64,000 bases of DNA from the NCBI GenBank assembly GCA_016190055.1, contig JACPRH010000014.1:38108-102107 (forward strand), in the 5' to 3' direction. Of the stretch, positions 33,938-43,140 are shown in pieces. Below the pieces are notes generated by a model that saw only the letters and a program-made list of their open reading frames with translations, did not search any database and was not told where the DNA came from. The DNA comes from Nitrososphaerota archaeon (GTDB taxonomy: Archaea > Thermoproteota > Nitrososphaeria > Nitrososphaerales > JACPRH01). The position numbers were made by a program, and so were the translations under genes. How positions within the stretch are numbered: position 1 is the stretch's first letter; every line of letters begins with the position of its first letter.

Positions 33938-35401
33938 TTAGAAGCGGGTTTCCGTCTTCTGTTTCAGTCTGTCGGCGTTGCGTGAGAGTATTGGGTCAAT
34001 GGTTTCTTTGACGAATTTCTTAGCTCTGTTTGAAGCGTCTCCTGTGTAGCTGGAGGGGTTAAGCATCTTCTTCAGCTGGTTGCGCGGTATCGCTTTGCTG
34101 ATCTCCGGGTCGGATGAGAGCAATTCTTCGAGGGGGTTTTCTCGCCCGTTCATAACTTCGTCCCAAGCTTTGAAGGAGTACTGTCTGATCTTCTCGTGGA
34201 TCTTCTGCCTGTCACCGCCTTTCTTGACCATTTCAACCATGATCGTCTCTGTGCCTGCGAAGACTCCGAAACGGCTGAGGTTCCGCTCAACAATAGTGGT
34301 GTTGACAACTAGCTTTCTAGCAATTTTCTGGTAGATGGTGAGGCATTCATCGACAGCTAGGAAGGCTTCTGGGATGATTATTCTGCGGTTGGCTGACTCG
34401 TCGAGTGTTCGTTCAAGGATGCTGTTAGCCGCGTTCATGAAGGAGACGTTAGGTAGGGTGGATACGTATCGGGCGAGGGAGCATATTCGTTCAGCGGCGA
34501 CGGGGTTACGTTTGAAGGCCATTGTTGAGGAGCCGACTTGAGAACGGCCTATTGGCTCTGAGAGCTCACCGAAAACCGGGGACTGCAGGACCCGGAGGTC
34601 TAATCCGAATTTGTGAATGCTTTGAGCGACTGCTGCGAGTGCTGAGAGAACTAGGTAGTCCATCTTCCGAGGATAGGTCTGCGATGCTATTGGGAAGGCC
34701 TCTAGTCCTAATTTCTTCATCACTTTATCTTCAAGCTCAGAGGGCTCAGCTGCTACGTCCTTCAGCAGAGCTTTGTAGCTGGCCGCGGTTCCTACTGCTC
34801 CCTTCAATCCTTTGCCTTTGATGAAGTGCTGCCTGAGGTTCTCGATGTTTTTGATGTCTAAGGTTAGGTCTTGAGCATAGAGTGCGAAGCGATATCCGAG
34901 TGTGGTCGGCTCAGCTGGTTGCAGGTGGGTCCAGCCGATGCAGGAGAGATCCGCGTATTTAGTGATGTTGCTAGCCATTGCGTCGAGGCAGTTAGCTAGA
35001 CGTGTCAGGATGATGTTGGTTGCTTGGAGCATCTTCAAAGCGTCAACGTTGTCTTCAATATCGGCTGAGGTGGCGCCGAGGTGAATCTTGCCGCCGCCAA
35101 TAGGGGTTTGCTCCGCGTATGTTCGTATCTCGGCCATTAAGTCGTGCTTGATCTCCTCTTCGATTTCATGCGCTCTTTTCAAATCAATGTTTTCAGGCGC
35201 CATCTTGGATCGAAGATCTGCGACCTCCTTCTTGCTGACTAGGCCGTATTCAGATTGTGCTTCAGCTAGGCTTGTCCAGAGCTTCCGCCACTGAGCTCGG
35301 GTCTCTATCTCTGAGAAGATTCTGCGCATCTCTTCGCTTCCGTACCGCCAAGTGAAGGGTGAAAGGAATGTGTGGTGGTCGAAGCTCTCTTCTCTCGGCA
35401 A
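33938..35401 (-). CDS. purB: adenylosuccinate lyase
   Basis: 487 residues. The fumarase-superfamily signature GSSTMAFKRNPVAAERI is present, as are GGKIHLGATSADIEDN and GWTHLQPAEPTTLGYR. It catalyses two beta-eliminations, SAICAR to AICAR and adenylosuccinate to AMP. It is divergent from the purSQLF operon start at 35566, sharing a ~165-base promoter region. Confidence 0.95.
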   Translation of the reverse strand: MPREESFDHHTFLSPFTWRYGSEEMRRIFSEIETRAQWRKLWTSLAEAQSEYGLVSKKEVADLRSKMAPENIDLKRAHEIEEEIKHDLMAEIRTYAEQTPIGGGKIHLGATSADIEDNVDALKMLQATNIILTRLANCLDAMASNITKYADLSCIGWTHLQPAEPTTLGYRFALYAQDLTLDIKNIENLRQHFIKGKGLKGAVGTAASYKALLKDVAAEPSELEDKVMKKLGLEAFPIASQTYPRKMDYLVLSALAAVAQSIHKFGLDLRVLQSPVFGELSEPIGRSQVGSSTMAFKRNPVAAERICSLARYVSTLPNVSFMNAANSILERTLDESANRRIIIPEAFLAVDECLTIYQKIARKLVVNTTIVERNLSRFGVFAGTETIMVEMVKKGGDRQKIHEKIRQYSFKAWDEVMNGRENPLEELLSSDPEISKAIPRNQLKKMLNPSSYTGDASNRAKKFVKETIDPILSRNADRLKQKTETRF

Positions 35402-35565
35402 CTTGTGCTCAGCTCAGCGGAGATGTCGAAGCGGCTATGAATTAAACCTTCACGATTGACGTATCTTTTGAGCTTATGAGTACTCTTAATAGAGTGAGTT
35501 TGTCTGATATTACGCTTAAGTACCACTGTAATTGACGGTTTGAATAGGCTGGGAGACTGAGGGAA

Positions 35566-35841
35566 GTGTCGGTGCTCAACAAGTACACAGTAAATGTAGC
35601 GATAGAGAACAAGCCTTCCATCCGTGATCCTGAAGGTGAAACCATTCTGCGGGATCTCATGATTAAGAATGGTGTAACTCAGGTTAGGAAGGTGAGGACA
35701 GCCAAGCTGCTTGAGCTAGAAGTTGAAGCGAAGGATGAGGCTCAAGCCAAAACTATCACTGAGAAGATGTGTAGCGATCTGCGAATCTTTAACCCCGTCG
35801 TAAGTCTCTGCAAGATTACTGTGACGGGTGAAGCTAAGTGA
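35566..35841 (+). CDS. purS: phosphoribosylformylglycinamidine synthase subunit PurS
   Basis: 91 residues: KYTVNVAIENKPSIRDPEGETILRDLMIKNGVTQVRKVRTAKLLELEVEA is a standard PurS. It bridges PurL and PurQ in the three-part FGAM synthase. GTG start; its stop overlaps the purQ GTG start (GTGA), showing translational coupling. First gene of purSQLF. Confidence 0.95.
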   Translation: MSVLNKYTVNVAIENKPSIRDPEGETILRDLMIKNGVTQVRKVRTAKLLELEVEAKDEAQAKTITEKMCSDLRIFNPVVSLCKITVTGEAK

Positions 35842-36542
35842 AAGTAGCTATCGCGGTCTTTCCTGGAAGTAACTGCGACCGAGACACTTTACACGTGCTG
35901 CGGAACGTAGTGAAGACAGATGCTGATCTTCTCTGGCACCGTGAGCCGGATCTTGACCGTTACGACGCAGTTATTCTTCCAGGCGGTTTTTCATATGGAG
36001 ATTATTTGCGAGCGGGTGTTATCGGGGCGTTCAGCCCGATTTTGAAGCAGGTGCGTGAAATGGCTCGTGAAGGTAAACCGGTCCTCGGCATCTGTAACGG
36101 TTTCCAGATACTGGTTGAATCCGGGTTGCTGCCGGGTGCCTTGATGACTAATCTATCGTTGAAGTTTGTCTGTAAATGGGCTATTGTCAAGGTTGAGAGC
36201 AGTAGAACCGCTTTCACCGGTCTCTTCGAGGAAGGAGCGCTACTGAATATGCCTGTAGCTCATCAGCAGGGAAGATTCTTCATAGATGAGAAGGAGTTGA
36301 AGCGGCTTGTCGATAACGATCAGATTGTCTTCTCTTACAGTGATGCTGCTGGAAGAAAAAGTGAGGAAGCTAACCCTAACGGTTCTCTAGCGAATATTGC
36401 AGGTATATGTAACCGTGAAGGAAACGTGGTGGGATTGATGCCTCATCCTGAACGCGCTTCTGAACCTATCCTAAGCCCCTTCCAGAGTCAAGACGGCCTA
36501 CTCATATTCCGATCAATGCTCAACCATCTAAAGAACGCATAG
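35838..36542 (+). CDS. purQ: FGAM synthase glutaminase subunit PurQ
   Basis: 234 residues, class I glutamine amidotransferase: nucleophile Cys86 in GICNGFQIL, and the His/Glu of MPHPERA near the C-terminus. It makes ammonia from glutamine for PurL. GTG start overlapping the end of purS. Confidence 0.96.
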   Translation: MKVAIAVFPGSNCDRDTLHVLRNVVKTDADLLWHREPDLDRYDAVILPGGFSYGDYLRAGVIGAFSPILKQVREMAREGKPVLGICNGFQILVESGLLPGALMTNLSLKFVCKWAIVKVESSRTAFTGLFEEGALLNMPVAHQQGRFFIDEKELKRLVDNDQIVFSYSDAAGRKSEEANPNGSLANIAGICNREGNVVGLMPHPERASEPILSPFQSQDGLLIFRSMLNHLKNA

Positions 36543-36572
36543 TGAGTGAGGTAAAGAAGTGAAGAAGCAACA

Positions 36573-38798
36573 ATGACCAAAAAAGAGAACCCAGAACTTC
36601 AACTTGGATTAACAGAGGGGGAGAAGCGCACACTACGAAAGAGGCTGGGCAGGGAACCTAATGCTCTCGAATGGGCTATGGTCGACGCGGAATGGTCTGA
36701 GCACTGCAGCTACAAGTCCTCTAAACCAGTTCTGAAGCAGCTCCCAACCAAAGGACGCTACGTTCTCCTAGGCCCCGGTTTCGACGCTGGTGCTATAGAT
36801 GCTGGAGACGGCTACGTCGTCACGATACACATCGAGAGTCACAACCACCCTTCAGCCATCGATCCTTACGGCGGTTCAGCTACTGGTATCGGCGGCGTCA
36901 TCAGAGACATCCTGTCGATAGGTACGAGACCCATTGCTCTCCTAGACTCTCTCCGCTTCGGAGACATTCGGAGCAGCGCTAACTCACGTTGGCTCTTCAA
37001 GAATGTTGTGAGAGGGATCTCGGATTACGGTAATTGCATTGGTGTCCCAACTGTCGGAGGAGAAGTGGGGTTCGACCCTAGTTTCGAGAAGAACTGCTTG
37101 GTTGATGTGGTCTGCATAGGCCTCGGCAAGAAGGAGAACATGGTTCTTGCTGAAGCGAGAAACTCTGGTGACAGCGTGATTTTGATGGGTGGAAGCACTG
37201 GTCGTGACGGTATCCATGGCGTCACCTTCGCTTCAAAGGTTCTCAGCGATGAGTCGGAGAACGAGCGTTCAGCGGTTCAGATACCGAGTCCCTTCGTCAA
37301 GAAGCTGATTATCGAGGCTACTCTCGAAGCGGTGGCGACAGGTCACGTTAAGGGGTTGAAGGATCTCGGTGGAGGAGGCCTCACCTGCGGCATCTCAGAG
37401 ATGGCTCATGAAGGCAAACGTGGAATCGATGTTGATGTGTCGCGTATCCCGTTGAGGGAGAGCGATATGAGCGCGGTTGAAACACTGATCTCAGAGTCTC
37501 AGGAGAGAATGCTGTTCGTCGTTGAACACGGGTATGAGTCAGAGATTGAGAAGATCTTCGACAAGTACGATATTCTCCACGCGAATATCGGTAGAGTCAC
37601 CGAGAAAGATTATCTGGTCGTCAAGAAAGGCGAAGCAATTTTAGCCGATATGCCTGTTGAGACGGTTACAGAGGCACCGATTATTCAAAGATCTGCATCT
37701 AAGCCGAGGCACATCGACACTCTCAGAGGCGTTGCTCCACCGCAGCAGCCGCTGGATCTCTCAGAGACCCTGCTGACACTGCTCGCATCACCTACTATTG
37801 CGAGTAAACGATGGATCTACGAGCAGTACGACCATGAAGTAGGGGTACGAACAGTAGTGAAGCCTGGGCAGAGCGGAGCATCAGTTCTAAGGCTAGACAA
37901 CGGCAAGCTTCTCGCAATCACTGTCGACGGAAACCCGAAACACTGCTATCTGGATCCTTACCATGGAGCGGCCGGAGGCTTAGCTGAGGCGTGCCGTAAC
38001 ATCATTTCTGTAGGAGGCGAGCCTGTGGCGATGGTTGATCACTGTCAGTTCGGAGATCCCGGTGATCCCGAGGTCTTCTGGACGTTCAGTGAGTCGGTGC
38101 GTGGAATGTCGGATTACGGCAGGGAGCTAGGTTTGCCCTGCGTCGGCGGCAAAGTGAGCTTCTACAACGAGGATGTGGCTGCAGGCAGCGCAATCAAGCC
38201 GTCACCCATAGTCGCGGTTATCGGTCTCATAGAGGATGCCAGCCATATTCGGAGAGCAGCTCCTCGAAACGAGGGTGACCGAATAGTGATAATTGGCAAC
38301 ACCAAGCCGGAGATGGGCGGCTCAGAGTACTACGAGTATGTTCACAAGTTAACTGGAGGCGAAGCTCCGAAGGTTGACTTCGCCGCTGAGAAGAGGCTGT
38401 GGAAGACTGTGCTTGAAGGCATCCGAAAAGGATTGATCGACGCTGCGAGCGATTGCTCCGAAGGCGGGTTAGCGGTTGCGCTAGCGGAGATGACTATTGC
38501 TGGAGGACGAGGTGTGCAGATAGATATTGACGCGGTGCCGTCTACCTGTAAGCGGCTGGATGATTTGTTGTTCTCTGAGTCGCATGGTCGCCTAGTAGTT
38601 TCTGTGGCTGAGAAGCATGTTAAGAGTCTGGTGGAGCTGGCTGAAAGAAACGGTGTGCCTTGCGGCGTCATAGGTGTTGTGAAAGGTAACTCGCTCATTA
38701 TCAAGTCAGGCGGACGTGAAGCTGTTTCACTTTCCCTGAAGAATGTCAGGGAGTCTTGGAGCGAGGCGATCCCTAGTTACATGGGTGAGAAGCAGTGA
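36573..38798 (+). CDS. purL: FGAM synthase large subunit PurL (small type)
   Basis: 741 residues with two tandem PurM-like halves. WSEHCSYKSSK near residue 40, HIESHNHPSAIDPYGGSATGIGG near 90, and DGNPKHCYLDPYHGAAGGLAE in the second half are the ATP/FGAR-site signatures. It converts FGAR to FGAM with PurS and PurQ. It starts 30 bases after purQ and overlaps purF by four bases. Confidence 0.96.
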   Translation: MTKKENPELQLGLTEGEKRTLRKRLGREPNALEWAMVDAEWSEHCSYKSSKPVLKQLPTKGRYVLLGPGFDAGAIDAGDGYVVTIHIESHNHPSAIDPYGGSATGIGGVIRDILSIGTRPIALLDSLRFGDIRSSANSRWLFKNVVRGISDYGNCIGVPTVGGEVGFDPSFEKNCLVDVVCIGLGKKENMVLAEARNSGDSVILMGGSTGRDGIHGVTFASKVLSDESENERSAVQIPSPFVKKLIIEATLEAVATGHVKGLKDLGGGGLTCGISEMAHEGKRGIDVDVSRIPLRESDMSAVETLISESQERMLFVVEHGYESEIEKIFDKYDILHANIGRVTEKDYLVVKKGEAILADMPVETVTEAPIIQRSASKPRHIDTLRGVAPPQQPLDLSETLLTLLASPTIASKRWIYEQYDHEVGVRTVVKPGQSGASVLRLDNGKLLAITVDGNPKHCYLDPYHGAAGGLAEACRNIISVGGEPVAMVDHCQFGDPGDPEVFWTFSESVRGMSDYGRELGLPCVGGKVSFYNEDVAAGSAIKPSPIVAVIGLIEDASHIRRAAPRNEGDRIVIIGNTKPEMGGSEYYEYVHKLTGGEAPKVDFAAEKRLWKTVLEGIRKGLIDAASDCSEGGLAVALAEMTIAGGRGVQIDIDAVPSTCKRLDDLLFSESHGRLVVSVAEKHVKSLVELAERNGVPCGVIGVVKGNSLIIKSGGREAVSLSLKNVRESWSEAIPSYMGEKQ

Positions 38799-40231
38799 AG
38801 GCCCGTGAAAAGTGTGGTATAGTAGCAGCTTACTCGTACAACGGGAAGACCGTGATGCCGACTATCATGAATGCGTTGAAGGCGCTTCAGCACAGGGGGC
38901 AGGAGAGCTGGGGAGTAGCTGCGCCGAACCATCCGCCCTACAAGAAGCTAGGTTTAGTCGCTGAGTACAGTTACGACTTCACTCATGTTATGCAGAGCAT
39001 GGTGTCTCACGTAGGCATTGGGCATGTTAGGTATTCGACTATTGGTACTTCTGATTTCAGGAATGTTCAGCCCATCCAGATTGGTGATGAGTTCATGATT
39101 GCGCATAACGGGACAATCACCAATTCCTTTGAGTTGGAGAGGGCTCTTGGAGGCGAGTTTGAGACTCCGACTTGGGCGAGTGACACTCACCTAGTCGGCT
39201 TACGGCTACTTCAGATATTGAAGCAGAACCGGAATGACTGGTTCCGAGCTTTCGAGCTGCTAAGCCGAGAAGTTGTAGGCGCCTACTGCTTTGTAATCCT
39301 GACTAACCAAGGTGAGGTTTACGCAGTTAGAGATGATCGGGGCTTTAGGCCGCTCTGCATTGGGAGACACCCTGAAAACGATATGATTGTTGTGGCTTCG
39401 GAGAGCTGTGCTCTGTCAATTCTTGGGGCCGAGCTGGAGCGTGACATTAACCCTGGGGAGATTGTTCGAATCAGCAGTAATGGAATCGAATCTCATGTTT
39501 TTGCGGAGGAGAAACATCACGCTCACTGCGCATTCGAGTACACCTATTTTGCGCATCCGAGCTCCTATCTTGAAGGAAGAAGTGTTTACTCGGTTCGTAA
39601 AAACTTCGGTAAATCGCTTGCGAAACGATATAAGTTGAAGGGGGACATTGTGATCCCGGTTCCGGACTCAGCTCGACCAGCAGCCCTCGGCTTCTCAGAG
39701 AAGTCAGGCATCCCATTTGAAGAAGGCTTGATGAAGGATCGTTATGGAAAGAAAGGCGGGTTAAGGAGCTTTATTCAGCCCAGCGCCCAGCAGCGACTCG
39801 AGATCACCAGAATGATCGTGCCGCTTATTGAAGCTGTTAAAGGAAAAGATGTGATCGTCGTCGACGACAGTATTGTTAGAGGCACCAGCTCGAAGCAGAT
39901 TATAGGTGCGTTGAAGAAGGCTGGAGCCAAGAAGATCAGTCTCCTCTCCACATTCCCTCCGATAACCCATCCGTGCTACACCGGCATCGACTTTCCCACG
40001 CAGGAGGAGCTGGTCGCGTATCAAGCTGGAGATGGTTCCAGAACAATTGAGGAGATCAACAAAAACGTGGCAGATATTCTCAAGATTGATTTTGTAGGTT
40101 ATAACAGTGCTGAAGGTCTCTGCGAAGGAATCGGGATACCGTGGAGCGAGCTGTGTCTTTCCTGCGTAACTGGAGACTACTCAAACCTCAAAGACAAGCC
40201 GCATATCGATAAACGGAAACTACAGAAGTAG
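38795..40231 (+). CDS. purF: amidophosphoribosyltransferase
   Basis: 478 residues. A six-residue leader precedes catalytic Cys7 (MKAREKCGIVAAYS), which must be exposed by processing. N-terminal Ntn-glutaminase; C-terminal PRTase with PRPP loop VIVVDDSIVRGTSSKQII. The Cys residues in HPCYTGIDFP and LCLSCVTGDY match the FeS-cluster type. First committed step of purine synthesis. GTG start overlapping purL. Confidence 0.96.
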   Translation: MKAREKCGIVAAYSYNGKTVMPTIMNALKALQHRGQESWGVAAPNHPPYKKLGLVAEYSYDFTHVMQSMVSHVGIGHVRYSTIGTSDFRNVQPIQIGDEFMIAHNGTITNSFELERALGGEFETPTWASDTHLVGLRLLQILKQNRNDWFRAFELLSREVVGAYCFVILTNQGEVYAVRDDRGFRPLCIGRHPENDMIVVASESCALSILGAELERDINPGEIVRISSNGIESHVFAEEKHHAHCAFEYTYFAHPSSYLEGRSVYSVRKNFGKSLAKRYKLKGDIVIPVPDSARPAALGFSEKSGIPFEEGLMKDRYGKKGGLRSFIQPSAQQRLEITRMIVPLIEAVKGKDVIVVDDSIVRGTSSKQIIGALKKAGAKKISLLSTFPPITHPCYTGIDFPTQEELVAYQAGDGSRTIEEINKNVADILKIDFVGYNSAEGLCEGIGIPWSELCLSCVTGDYSNLKDKPHIDKRKLQK

Positions 40232-40263
40232 CAGTAAACAGCAATCAAGCATTAGTGGTCTAT

Positions 40264-40638
40264 CTAAGGAGAAGGTTTAGCTGTTGCTGTTGTGTTCTCA
40301 ACGACTCTGAGGGGTACGCCGGGTGTTCTTTTGTCGATTGTGTTTTTGACTATCTCAACTGCCCGCGGATCTGTTTTACCGTAGAAGCCTAGTTCAAACT
40401 GGCCGTCGTTATACTTCAGAGACGATATTTTATCGGCTAAACTTTGCTGCTTCAGCGTATTCGTAGCATCGTCAACTACGCTCTGTAAGGCTGCTTGTGA
40501 ATATGTCTGCGGCGGTTGCGGCGCAGGCGGTATCGCTTCTCCTGCAAAGTAGATTGCAAGCGGAACAGCTATTGATAACGCTAGGGCACCGAGTGTTAGC
40601 AGAAGCCGTTTACGAGAAGCTCCGTTTTGTTTGCTCAT
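40264..40638 (-). CDS. hypothetical membrane-anchored protein
   Basis: 124 residues. A basic N-terminus (SKQNGASRKR) precedes a membrane helix at ~11-31. Then comes a Pro-rich linker (IPPAPQPPQTYSQ) and a small soluble domain with DPRAVEIVKNTIDKRTPGVPLRVVENT. It lies on the opposite strand between purF and purE and is not part of the purine operon. No family recognised; similar short anchored proteins are common in archaea. Confidence 0.6.
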   Translation of the reverse strand: MSKQNGASRKRLLLTLGALALSIAVPLAIYFAGEAIPPAPQPPQTYSQAALQSVVDDATNTLKQQSLADKISSLKYNDGQFELGFYGKTDPRAVEIVKNTIDKRTPGVPLRVVENTTATAKPSP

Positions 40639-40716
40639 TATCTATCCGGTGTAGTTAAGATGATAAGATATAAGGAGGCCTTTAGGCTGGACAGTTAGGA
40701 CAGGGTAGATGAGTGG

Positions 40717-41175
40717 GTGAGTGGTAGGACGGCTGCTGGAACCGTTGCGGTGATATCTGGAAGCATCTCGGATAAGCAAATTGTTGAGCAAGCTACTGGG
40801 ATGTTGGATCAGCTCGGTGTCAAATATGAGGTGAAGGTTCTTTCTGCCCACCGGAACCCTGAGGGGCTCAGAAGATTTGTTGAAGGTTCTAACGCTGATA
40901 TCTTCATCGCTATCGCGGGGATGGCGGCTCATCTACCGGGTGTCATAGCTTCGCTTACAGTGAAACCTGTGATCGGGGTGCCTGTGTCAGGCAAACTTGG
41001 TGGTCTAGACGCGCTTCTATCGATTGTGCAGATGCCTTCAGGTATTCCGGTGGCTAGTGTCGCTGTCGATAGCGGCAAAAACGCTGGGTTGCTTGCAGCA
41101 GAGATCTTGGCGTTGAAGGATCAAGGTCTAAAAGAGAAACTTCTAGAGTACAGGCGGAAGCTAGCGGAGGGGTAA
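40717..41175 (+). CDS. purE: N5-CAIR mutase / AIR carboxylase catalytic subunit
   Basis: 152 residues. [24 protein letters not shown] and [13 protein letters not shown] are the PurE active-site segments. No PurK is next to it, and archaeal PurE often works directly with CO2 (class II) or N5-CAIR (class I); I cannot decide which. GTG start. It opens a purECM cluster. Confidence 0.92.
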   Translation: MSGRTAAGTVAVISGSISDKQIVEQATGMLDQLGVKYEVKVLSAHRNPEGLRRFVEGSNADIFIAIAGMAAHLPGVIASLTVKPVIGVPVSGKLGGLDALLSIVQMPSGIPVASVAVDSGKNAGLLAAEILALKDQGLKEKLLEYRRKLAEG

Positions 41176-41179
41176 CTAA

Positions 41180-42034
41180 GTGACTGGTAATGAGAAGATT
41201 GGAAGGTTAATTCGTAAAGGGAAGGTTAAGGACGTTTACGAGGCTGACTTGGATAGGTTGCTGTTTCACTTTACGGATCGGGTCTCCGCGTTTGATGTTG
41301 TGCTGCCGTCGACGATTCCTCGGAAGGGTGAGGCGCTCTGCAAGTTCGCAGGGTACTGGTTTGAGACGTTGAAAACTCCTAATCATATGATTAGGGTGGT
41401 TGACAAGGACAAGATGCTTGTGAAGAAGGTTGAGATAATCCCTATCGAGTGTGTCGTTCGAGGCTATCTCTACGGTAGCTTCTACGAGCGGGTGATGAGG
41501 AAGGAGGTTTCGTTCACGGGTCAACCTGTTTTGGCGTCGAAACTTCCTGAGCCGATTTTCGATCCGACGACGAAGTATGAGGCTAAAGATCGACCTGTAA
41601 CTCGTGAGGAGATAATTTCGAAGCGGTGGTTGACAGAGAAGGAGCTTCGAGACCTTGAGAAGCGCTCAATCGATCTTTACAAGCAGATGAGCAAGCAGGT
41701 CGCTAAAGCAGGCTTTATCATGGCGGATGTTAAGTTCGAGTTCGGTCGAGACAAAGACGGTACCGTTCTGCTAGCTGACTCTGTTGGGCCGGATGAGTTC
41801 AGGCTCTGGAGTAAAGATCAGTACAAGGTGGGAGAGTCTCAGGAGGCCTTTGATAAGCAAGTTGTCCGTGACTGGTTGATACAGGTGGGTTACAAGAAGC
41901 AGCTGGATGAGGCGCGGCGTCGAGGTGAGAAGAAGGATCCGGAGCCGCCTAAGCTTCCTAAGGAGCTGGTGTCCAAGGTGCTTGAAAGGTATATGTACGC
42001 TTACGAGAAGATAACTGGTAGAAAATTCGATTGA
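41180..42034 (+). CDS. purC: SAICAR synthetase
   Basis: 284 residues: IRKGKVKDVYEADLDRLLFHFTDRVSAFDVVLPSTIPRKG, then VECVVRGYLYGSFYERV-type segment and FEFGRDKDGTVLLADSVGPDEFRLW. Ligates aspartate to CAIR. It starts 4 bases after purE and overlaps purM by four. Confidence 0.95.
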   Translation: MTGNEKIGRLIRKGKVKDVYEADLDRLLFHFTDRVSAFDVVLPSTIPRKGEALCKFAGYWFETLKTPNHMIRVVDKDKMLVKKVEIIPIECVVRGYLYGSFYERVMRKEVSFTGQPVLASKLPEPIFDPTTKYEAKDRPVTREEIISKRWLTEKELRDLEKRSIDLYKQMSKQVAKAGFIMADVKFEFGRDKDGTVLLADSVGPDEFRLWSKDQYKVGESQEAFDKQVVRDWLIQVGYKKQLDEARRRGEKKDPEPPKLPKELVSKVLERYMYAYEKITGRKFD

Positions 42035-43092
42035 AGAAGAAGCATTGGAGATACGCTGATGCGGGTATAGATGTCAACCGCATCAAGAAGGAGCAGGGTG
42101 CGTTAGCTGATCTTCTGAGTCTGACCTTCGCTAACCGTGAAGGAAAGATCGGTTCTGTTCTTGAGAAGATTGGTCACTACTCTGGGTTGATTGATGCTGG
42201 TGGAGACACTGCTTTAGCTCTTCACACGGACGGTGTAGGAACAAAGGTGTTGATTGCGCAGCTAATGGATAGGTTCGACACAGTTGGCATAGATTGTGTC
42301 GCGATGAATGTGAACGACATAATCTGCGTAGGCGCCGAGCCTATTGCCTTCCTCGACTATATTGCGGTGAAGAGGTTTGATGAAGATCTCATCAATAGCG
42401 TAGCTAAAGGCTTGGTTACAGGAGCCAATGAGGCGTCAGTAGCAATCGTTGGAGGAGAGACCGCGGTTATGCCTGATGTGATTGAAGGTAAAGGGGATAA
42501 GGCCTTCGACCTCGCAGGAATGGTTCTAGGTGTCGTATCGAAGAGCCGGATAATAACTGGAGACAAGATCAAAGAAGGAGACATTGTGATCGGGGTTGAG
42601 AGCTCAGGCATACACTCTAACGGATTGTCGCTGGCTCGAAAAGTGCTTCTTGAAAAGCACAGGGTCACCGAGAAGGTCCCTGGAATCGAAAACAGAAGCA
42701 TAGGGGAGGAGCTGCTGGAGCCGACGCGAATCTACGTCAAACCGGTTCTCGACTTATTGAAGAGCGATGTGAAGGTGTCAGGCCTTGCTCACATAACCGG
42801 CGGAGCATTCTCTAAGATGACGAGGCTCATCAGAGATAGAGACATCGGCTTCCAACTCAACAATATGCCGAGTACGCCGCCTCTGTTTGAGTTAATTCAG
42901 AGAGAGGGAGATATCTCCGAGCATGAAATGTATCGAACATTCAACATGGGTATCGGCTTCTGTGTAGTGGCTCCTAGCTCAGAGGTTAACGCGGTTGAAA
43001 AGACCTTCCGGAAGCACAAGATGAGAACCCACGTCATCGGTAAAGCAGCTAAAGGCGCAGGTGTCTACATCGGCGATGTTCGGGTAGACTAA
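42031..43092 (+). CDS. purM: AIR synthase
   Basis: 353 residues: DAGIDVNRIKKEQGALADLL, LHTDGVGTKVLIAQLMDRFDTVGIDCVAMNVNDIICVGAEPIAFLDY, VGGETAVMPDVI, and VESSGIHSNGLSLARKV. Closes the imidazole ring of AIR using ATP. TTG start overlapping purC, so purE, purC and purM are coupled. Confidence 0.95.
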   Translation: MKKKHWRYADAGIDVNRIKKEQGALADLLSLTFANREGKIGSVLEKIGHYSGLIDAGGDTALALHTDGVGTKVLIAQLMDRFDTVGIDCVAMNVNDIICVGAEPIAFLDYIAVKRFDEDLINSVAKGLVTGANEASVAIVGGETAVMPDVIEGKGDKAFDLAGMVLGVVSKSRIITGDKIKEGDIVIGVESSGIHSNGLSLARKVLLEKHRVTEKVPGIENRSIGEELLEPTRIYVKPVLDLLKSDVKVSGLAHITGGAFSKMTRLIRDRDIGFQLNNMPSTPPLFELIQREGDISEHEMYRTFNMGIGFCVVAPSSEVNAVEKTFRKHKMRTHVIGKAAKGAGVYIGDVRVD

Positions 43093-43140
43093 CTAAACTA
43101 AGCTGTAGACTGGTTGTTGATTTCTGCAGTTAGTTAGTTA

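Noticed and set aside
35442..35660. Minus-strand frames between purB and purS
   Set aside because: They overlap the purB/purS divergent promoter region and lack domain features.
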